From an uncultured bacterium (lineage in GTDB: Bacteria > Bacillota > Clostridia > Oscillospirales > Ruminococcaceae), in contig CAJMLV010000001.1 in NCBI GenBank assembly GCA_905214345.1, positions 1 to 64,000 of the forward strand: a stretch of 64,000 nt of DNA. Direction: 5' to 3'. Positions 60,228 to 64,000 of the stretch are shown here, piece by piece (within the stretch, counting starts at the first letter, position 1; each line of letters starts with the position of its first letter). A program made the translations under genes and the position numbers. A model generated the notes under the pieces. The model was not told the DNA's origin. It did not search any database and saw nothing but the letters and a program-made list of their open reading frames with translations.

Positions 60228-61220
60228 ATGAAAAAGTATGGAATCAAGCGGTGGGGACCGGTGATGTGTGCGGCTCTTTTGCTGGGCGGGTGCGCTTCCC
60301 AGATCGGCACAGCCGGAGAAACGGCAACCGCATACGGCAATGATGGAGCGGCTCAGATTGCCGGTATGGAGGAATCTGACGTGACCCCCGCGGAATTGGC
60401 GGGGCATACGGTACGGCAGCTGACAACCACGGCCCGGGGGGAACTTCTTCTTGTTACCATGGATGCCCAGGCGCTGCCCCACGCCTACCGGCAGCAAGAC
60501 GGGGCGTGGCAGGAACAGGATAACACCGCCGTTGTACAATGGATGCAGGATAACAGGGCCTATAACCGAAACATCTACTGCGATGCCACCGGCAGCTGGT
60601 GGGCGGTGGTCGGGGATTCCGTCGTCCAGATACTGCCGGACGGTCGGACACGCGAAATAGAGCTGCCGCCGGAAGCTGCGTCGGAACCATATGTGTCGGT
60701 GGAAGGCTTCGCCGACCGGGGCGATGGTCTGGTGTGTTTTGCGGCAAAGCAGACGGCAGAAAAAAACGGTCCGGACCCCGGCGGCGTCTGGTATCTGGTG
60801 GACAGCGAAAGCGGCACAGTGACACAGACAGAGTCCTTCGTTGACCGTTTGGATTTCGAACCGGTGTTCTACGCCGGTGACCTTGTCATCTATGACGGAA
60901 TCGCCACGACCCTGAAACAATACGATGCCGAAAGCGGTACCCTGATAGCAGAAAGCCCCATCGAGCGGCCGGAAACCATGCCTGATGCCGCGGCAATGTC
61001 GGAGGATGGCGTCTACCACTATTTTCTGAACCGTACAGGATTGTACCGGCGTCCGCTGGAAGGTGATTTTACCCAGACGGTCACGGATGACACTGGCCTG
61101 CAATGTCTTTCAGACGGTTTCGAAGCAGTGGGGCTGTGCCCCTGCGCTGACGGTACCTATCTGGTGGCCGGAAACCTGAACGGCAAGATAAAGCTTTACC
61201 ATCTCTCCATAGGAGCATAA
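60228..61220 (+). CDS. Lipoprotein of unknown function (330 aa)
   Basis: A signal peptide with lipobox LLLGGC (Cys22) marks a membrane lipoprotein facing outward. The mature part shows repeating short beta segments with DG and GDGLVCF-type turns, suggestive of a beta-propeller, but no family is recognised. It lies 125 bases after the kinase, in the same direction with AAAAGGAGG, so it is probably co-regulated and may sense or buffer the signal. Confidence 0.8.
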   Translation: MKKYGIKRWGPVMCAALLLGGCASQIGTAGETATAYGNDGAAQIAGMEESDVTPAELAGHTVRQLTTTARGELLLVTMDAQALPHAYRQQDGAWQEQDNTAVVQWMQDNRAYNRNIYCDATGSWWAVVGDSVVQILPDGRTREIELPPEAASEPYVSVEGFADRGDGLVCFAAKQTAEKNGPDPGGVWYLVDSESGTVTQTESFVDRLDFEPVFYAGDLVIYDGIATTLKQYDAESGTLIAESPIERPETMPDAAAMSEDGVYHYFLNRTGLYRRPLEGDFTQTVTDDTGLQCLSDGFEAVGLCPCADGTYLVAGNLNGKIKLYHLSIGA

Positions 61221-61226
61221 AACAGA

Positions 61227-61272
61227 AAGTCCCCCGGCAACCTGCCGTTTACAGCAGATTGCCGGGGGACTT
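61227..61272. terminator. Strong hairpin after the lipoprotein gene
   Basis: A 14-bp perfect stem (AAGTCCCCCGGCAA with TTGCCGGGGGACTT), but little of a T run on the plus strand. Likely terminator. Confidence 0.6.
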
Positions 61273-61315
61273 GGCATTTCCGGGCGGATGGTGTGGGATT
61301 TGCCAAAAGGTGTGC

Positions 61316-61344
61316 TTGTATTTATGCGGAAAAAACGGTACAAT
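61316..61344 (+). promoter_or_regulatory. Sigma-A promoter of the VOC gene
   Basis: TTGTAT (61316-61321), 17 bases, TACAAT (61339-61344). Confidence 0.75.
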
Positions 61345-61381
61345 CACAGAAAGACACAAAAGGAAAGGGGCGTGGTCTGTC

Positions 61382-61774
61382 ATGCAGCTGGAACGGATTC
61401 ACCACGTGGCCATCATCGTTTCGGATTACGAGAAGGCGAAGGATTTTTATGTAAACAGACTGGGGTTCGCCGTCATCCGGGAAAACTATCGCCCGGACCG
61501 GAATGACTGGAAACTGGACCTGCGGGTGGGCGAAGGCCCCGACGCAGTGGAACTGGAAATTTTTGCCGAGCCCGACCCGCCCCAACGGGTCAACCGCCCG
61601 GAAGCCTGTGGTCTGCGCCATCTGGCGTTCCGTGTGTCGGATGTGCCGGCAGCTGTCGCAGAACTGGCGGAAAAGGGCATCGAATGTGAGCCCATCCGGG
61701 TGGATGCGTTCACCGGCGGACGGATGACCTTCTTTTTTGACCCGGACGGTCTTCCTCTGGAACTGCACGAGTAA
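61382..61774 (+). CDS. VOC/glyoxalase-like protein (YaeR type)
   Basis: The 130-residue protein matches YaeR-like VOC proteins: ERIHHVAIIVSDYEKAK, VELEIFAEPDPP, RPEACGLRHLAFRV and FFFDPDGLPLELHE. His and Glu at the metal positions (HHVAII, LEIF, GLRHLAF, LELHE) are kept, so a metal enzyme is expected. Its substrate is unknown. The start ATG 61382 follows AAAGGGG at rather long spacing. Confidence 0.88.
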   Translation: MQLERIHHVAIIVSDYEKAKDFYVNRLGFAVIRENYRPDRNDWKLDLRVGEGPDAVELEIFAEPDPPQRVNRPEACGLRHLAFRVSDVPAAVAELAEKGIECEPIRVDAFTGGRMTFFFDPDGLPLELHE

Positions 61775-61825
61775 AGGCTGCGGCAACTGAAAACGCGCCT
61801 CCCGGCGGGAAGCGCGTTGGAAAAA

Positions 61826-62392
61826 TCAGATGGGAAGAGGCAGCAGGTTCAGCACCAGCCCGGCCGCACCGCACAGGCACATGGTCAGGATGGGGTTCCA
61901 TTTGAACCGCCGCAGCAGGATGAACGCAGCCACGAAACTGCCTGCACCGATCCAGTCCACGGAATTCAGGGCAGGCGCAGCTTCGCTGAACAGCACTATG
62001 GACAGAATGGAAAGCCCGGCGCCCAGAATCAGGGCCACCACAACGGGGCGCAGGCAGGCCAGCACGCTCTGCAGCAAAGAAAGATCCCGGTAACGGTTAT
62101 ACACATAGGCCAGCAGCGATACCAGAATCAGCGACGGCGTAATGCAGCCCAGGGTAGCGATGATGGCGCCCGGAATCCCCGCAATGCGAATGCCCACAAA
62201 GGTGGCGGAGTTCACTGCGATGGGGCCGGGGGTCATCTCCGCAATGGTGATCAGGTCGGTGAATTCCTGCAGGGTCAGCCAGGGATGCAGTTCCGCTACC
62301 TGGTTCTGGATCAGGGGCATGGCGGCATATCCGCCGCCCACGCTGAACAGCCCCACCTGCAAGAAGCTCACGAACAGCTGTACATAGATCAT
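61826..62392 (-). CDS. ChrA-type (CHR family) transporter, half protein
   Basis: This 188-residue membrane protein has the CHR motifs FLQVGLFSVGGGYAAMPLI and EMTPGPIAVNSATFVG. It is one half of a two-gene chromate transporter family member; the second half is encoded just upstream with a 4-base overlap (ATGA). Such pairs have opposite topology and form a heterodimer. In anaerobes the natural anion may be something other than chromate. The ribosome site is AAAGGGGG. Confidence 0.9.
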   Translation of the reverse strand: MIYVQLFVSFLQVGLFSVGGGYAAMPLIQNQVAELHPWLTLQEFTDLITIAEMTPGPIAVNSATFVGIRIAGIPGAIIATLGCITPSLILVSLLAYVYNRYRDLSLLQSVLACLRPVVVALILGAGLSILSIVLFSEAAPALNSVDWIGAGSFVAAFILLRRFKWNPILTMCLCGAAGLVLNLLPLPI

Positions 62393-62976
62393 GATTTGGC
62401 CCCCTTTCTGTGCAGGAACAGAGCACGCACGACCCCGAAGGCCGCGGCAGCCAGGATGATGAGGATGACGTTCACGTCCAGGAAATAGCTGGCAACAAAG
62501 GCCAGGACCATCAGTCCGATATAAATGGGGGACCGGCTGCGCAGCACATTGCCGCCCAGACCGCACACCACATCCAGGATCACCGCGGCCACACCGGCCT
62601 GCATCCCTTTGAGTACCAGAGCCACATAGGGGTTGGTGGCAAAGGCGGCGTAAAAGAAGGAAATCACTGACAGGATGACCATGGGGGGAATGATGGTGCC
62701 CAGCACGGCGACGACCATGCCGGCCAGACCCTCCACCCGCCAGCCCACCAGGATGGCGGCGTTCACCGCGATGGCCCCCGGCGAGGACTGGGCCAGGGCG
62801 GTCATGTCCAGCATCTCCTGGTCATCCAGCCAGTGCAGTTCGTCCACAAACTTGCGCTTCATGAAGGTGACGATGACGAAACCGCCCCCAAAGGTGAAGG
62901 CGCTGATATACAGGGTGCTCAAGAAAAGTGCCCGGAGCCGGGCTGCCCGGCCGACGGGCGCAGGTTGCTGTTCCAT
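62389..62976 (-). CDS. ChrA-type (CHR family) transporter, partner half
   Basis: The 195-residue membrane protein has LYISAFTFGGGFVIVTFM, ALAQSSPGAIAVNAAILVG and several other helices. The SPGAIAVN motif corresponds to the TPGPIAVN motif of the partner. It leads the operon, diverging from a LysR gene that probably controls both. The start ATG 62976 follows AGAGGAGG. Confidence 0.9.
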   Translation of the reverse strand: MEQQPAPVGRAARLRALFLSTLYISAFTFGGGFVIVTFMKRKFVDELHWLDDQEMLDMTALAQSSPGAIAVNAAILVGWRVEGLAGMVVAVLGTIIPPMVILSVISFFYAAFATNPYVALVLKGMQAGVAAVILDVVCGLGGNVLRSRSPIYIGLMVLAFVASYFLDVNVILIILAAAAFGVVRALFLHRKGAKS

Positions 62977-63003
62977 GGTATTCCTCCTCTTTGGTATATA
63001 CTC

Positions 63004-63033
63004 ATCATACCGCGCCCGGCGCCTGTTGTGCAA
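63004..63033 (-). promoter_or_regulatory. Probable promoter of the transporter pair
   Basis: Minus strand TTGCAC (63033-63028), 18 bases, TATGAT (63009-63004), in the gap shared with the divergent LysR gene. Confidence 0.55.
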
Positions 63034-63083
63034 TGCCGGTTTTTTGTGGATGTTATGCTATTTTGGCAAGAAAGGCGTTTTCT

Positions 63084-63962
63084 ATGACCATACGTCACCT
63101 GCGCATCTTTGTGGAAGTCTACCGTGCGGGCAATGTTACCCGTGCGGCCGAAGAATTCCACCTCACCCAACCCGCCGTCACCCGTGCGGTGCAGGAACTG
63201 GAACAATATTACGGCGTGCGTCTGTTTGAGCGGATGTATCGCCGCCTTTCTCCCACCGAAGCGGGGGAACGGCTGTACCCGCAGGCGGTGCACCTCATCG
63301 ATGCTTTTGACCGCATCGAAACAGGGCTCCGAAACTGGGATTCCATGGGCCTGCTCCGGGTGGGAGCCACGGTGACGCTGGGCGGGACTGTCCTGCCGGC
63401 GCTGGCCGGGCGCTTTGCGGCGCAGCAACCCGGCGTGGAGCTGCGGGTCACGGTGGCCAACGGGAAAGCACTGGCCGCTGCCTTGTGCGAAAACCGGCTG
63501 GACCTGGCCCTGATGGAAAACGAGCCCGCCACGCCGGACCTGCACACCGAGGAGATCGGCAGCGATACCCTGTGTGCGGTGCTGGCTCCGGAACATCCTC
63601 TGGCACGGGAAGATAAACTCACACCGGAACAGCTGGCAGCAGCCCCGCTGCTGGTGCGGGAGCAGGGAAGTACAGCCCGCACCGTGCTGCAGAATGCTTT
63701 GGGGGAAAGGGGACTGTCCCTGCATCCCGCCTGGGAGAGTGTCAGCGCCGAAGCGCTGCTGCAGGCTGCGGCACAGGGACTTGGGGTGGCGGTTCTGCCA
63801 GAATCCCGGGTGAGGGACGCCGCCGCTTCGGGCCGGGTCTGCCTGCGTCCCATCGAAGGGGTTCCCCTGGTGCGCCGCCATGTGGTGGCGTGGCACAAGG
63901 AAAAATATCTCTCGTCCTCCATGCAGAATTTTCTGACGCTGTGCCGGGGACGGACCGAATAA
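63084..63962 (+). CDS. LysR family transcriptional regulator
   Basis: The 292-residue protein has an N-terminal HTH (MTIRHLRIFVEVYRAGN, LTQPAVTRAVQELE) and a periplasmic-binding-like effector domain with LRVGATVTLGG and VLAPEHPLA. It should bind the 107-base gap and control the divergent transporter, and perhaps the tautomerase gene downstream. The coinducer is unknown. The ATG has AAGAAAGG. Confidence 0.93.
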   Translation: MTIRHLRIFVEVYRAGNVTRAAEEFHLTQPAVTRAVQELEQYYGVRLFERMYRRLSPTEAGERLYPQAVHLIDAFDRIETGLRNWDSMGLLRVGATVTLGGTVLPALAGRFAAQQPGVELRVTVANGKALAAALCENRLDLALMENEPATPDLHTEEIGSDTLCAVLAPEHPLAREDKLTPEQLAAAPLLVREQGSTARTVLQNALGERGLSLHPAWESVSAEALLQAAAQGLGVAVLPESRVRDAAASGRVCLRPIEGVPLVRRHVVAWHKEKYLSSSMQNFLTLCRGRTE

Positions 63963-63973
63963 GGAGGCACACA

Positions 63974-64000
63974 TGCCCTTTGTGAATCTTCTTGTCAAAC
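63974..64000 (+). CDS. Start of a probable tautomerase-family gene (cut by window end)
   Basis: Nine codons only: MPFVNLLVK, after a strong AAGGAGG 6 bases upstream. The second residue Pro (N-terminal Pro after Met removal) and PFVN are the hallmark of 4-oxalocrotonate tautomerase-like proteins. The remainder is outside the window. Confidence 0.4.

Overview
The window is one contiguous piece of a low-repeat, gene-dense chromosome of roughly 60% G+C. No mobile elements, rRNA operons or CRISPR arrays are visible. The gene content is that of a Gram-positive Clostridia member: SpoVM, a SPOCS/LysM coat protein, SpoIVA, BofA, GerW, a PrkC kinase with PASTA repeats, RemA, FeoB and a B-type RNase P RNA with sigma-A promoters. 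The high G+C, the frequent TTG and GTG starts and the biotin carboxyl-transfer cluster fit the Oscillospiraceae (Faecalibacterium/Subdoligranulum/Gemmiger neighbourhood). This placement is an inference from gene style, not a database match.

Layout. 1-1.6 kb (minus): an ATP-grasp gene cut by the window edge, a DUF4250 gene and rpmB. 1.8-5.9 kb (plus): site-2 protease, scpA, scpB, a DUF2953 protein, gerW/ytfJ and an RluB-type pseudouridine synthase. 6.0-9.3 kb: a three-gene carboxyl-transfer module (carboxyltransferase, biotin carrier, oxaloacetate-type transferase) laid out like a soluble transcarboxylase. 9.4-21.9 kb: a tightly overlapped information-processing operon, yicC-remA-gmk-priA-def-fmt-rsmB-rlmN-prpC-prkC-rsgA-thiN, ending in a 22-codon spoVM that is easily overlooked. 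It lacks rpoZ, coaBC and rpe, which usually sit in this series. 22-25.5 kb: SPOCS/LysM protein, spoIVA, a YaaL-like gene and bofA. 25.5-26 kb: rnpB (minus), back to back with an RluA-family gene. 27-31.7 kb: a membrane M23/G5 peptidase, murA, a WalJ-like hydrolase and rlmH. 31.8-33.3 kb (minus): an [FeFe]-hydrogenase-like protein. 33.5-36.2 kb: mtaB diverging from a DacF-type carboxypeptidase. 36.3-42.4 kb: pgi, a P-loop protein, yceD, rpmF, a DUF512 radical-SAM-like protein, der and plsY. 42.5-46.5 kb: an FMN alpha-hydroxyacid oxidase, an M3 peptidase and a GGDEF protein.

46.7-52.2 kb is the most coherent accessory system: an iron-homeostasis island. It holds a DUF3793 protein, flavodoxin, a divergent DtxR-family repressor, two FeoA proteins, FeoB and a Cys-rich FeoB-associated peptide. 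It ends with a second DtxR-like protein that lacks metal ligands. Five copies of an inverted repeat (GTTAG-N4-AACTAAC, arms of GGTTAG...CTAACC) sit at the promoters and inside the feo operon. This makes a self-contained candidate regulon. A promoter, an operator and a terminator-like hairpin upstream of the DUF3793 gene could also release a very short RNA.

52.3-57.4 kb: tcdA, a TtcA-like gene, a MutS-family ATPase (minus), glmM and tRNA-Pro(GGG). 57.6-61.2 kb: a small membrane protein, then a response regulator, histidine kinase and lipoprotein. 61.3-64 kb: a YaeR-like VOC protein, a two-subunit ChrA-type transporter (minus), a divergent LysR regulator and the first codons of a probable tautomerase.
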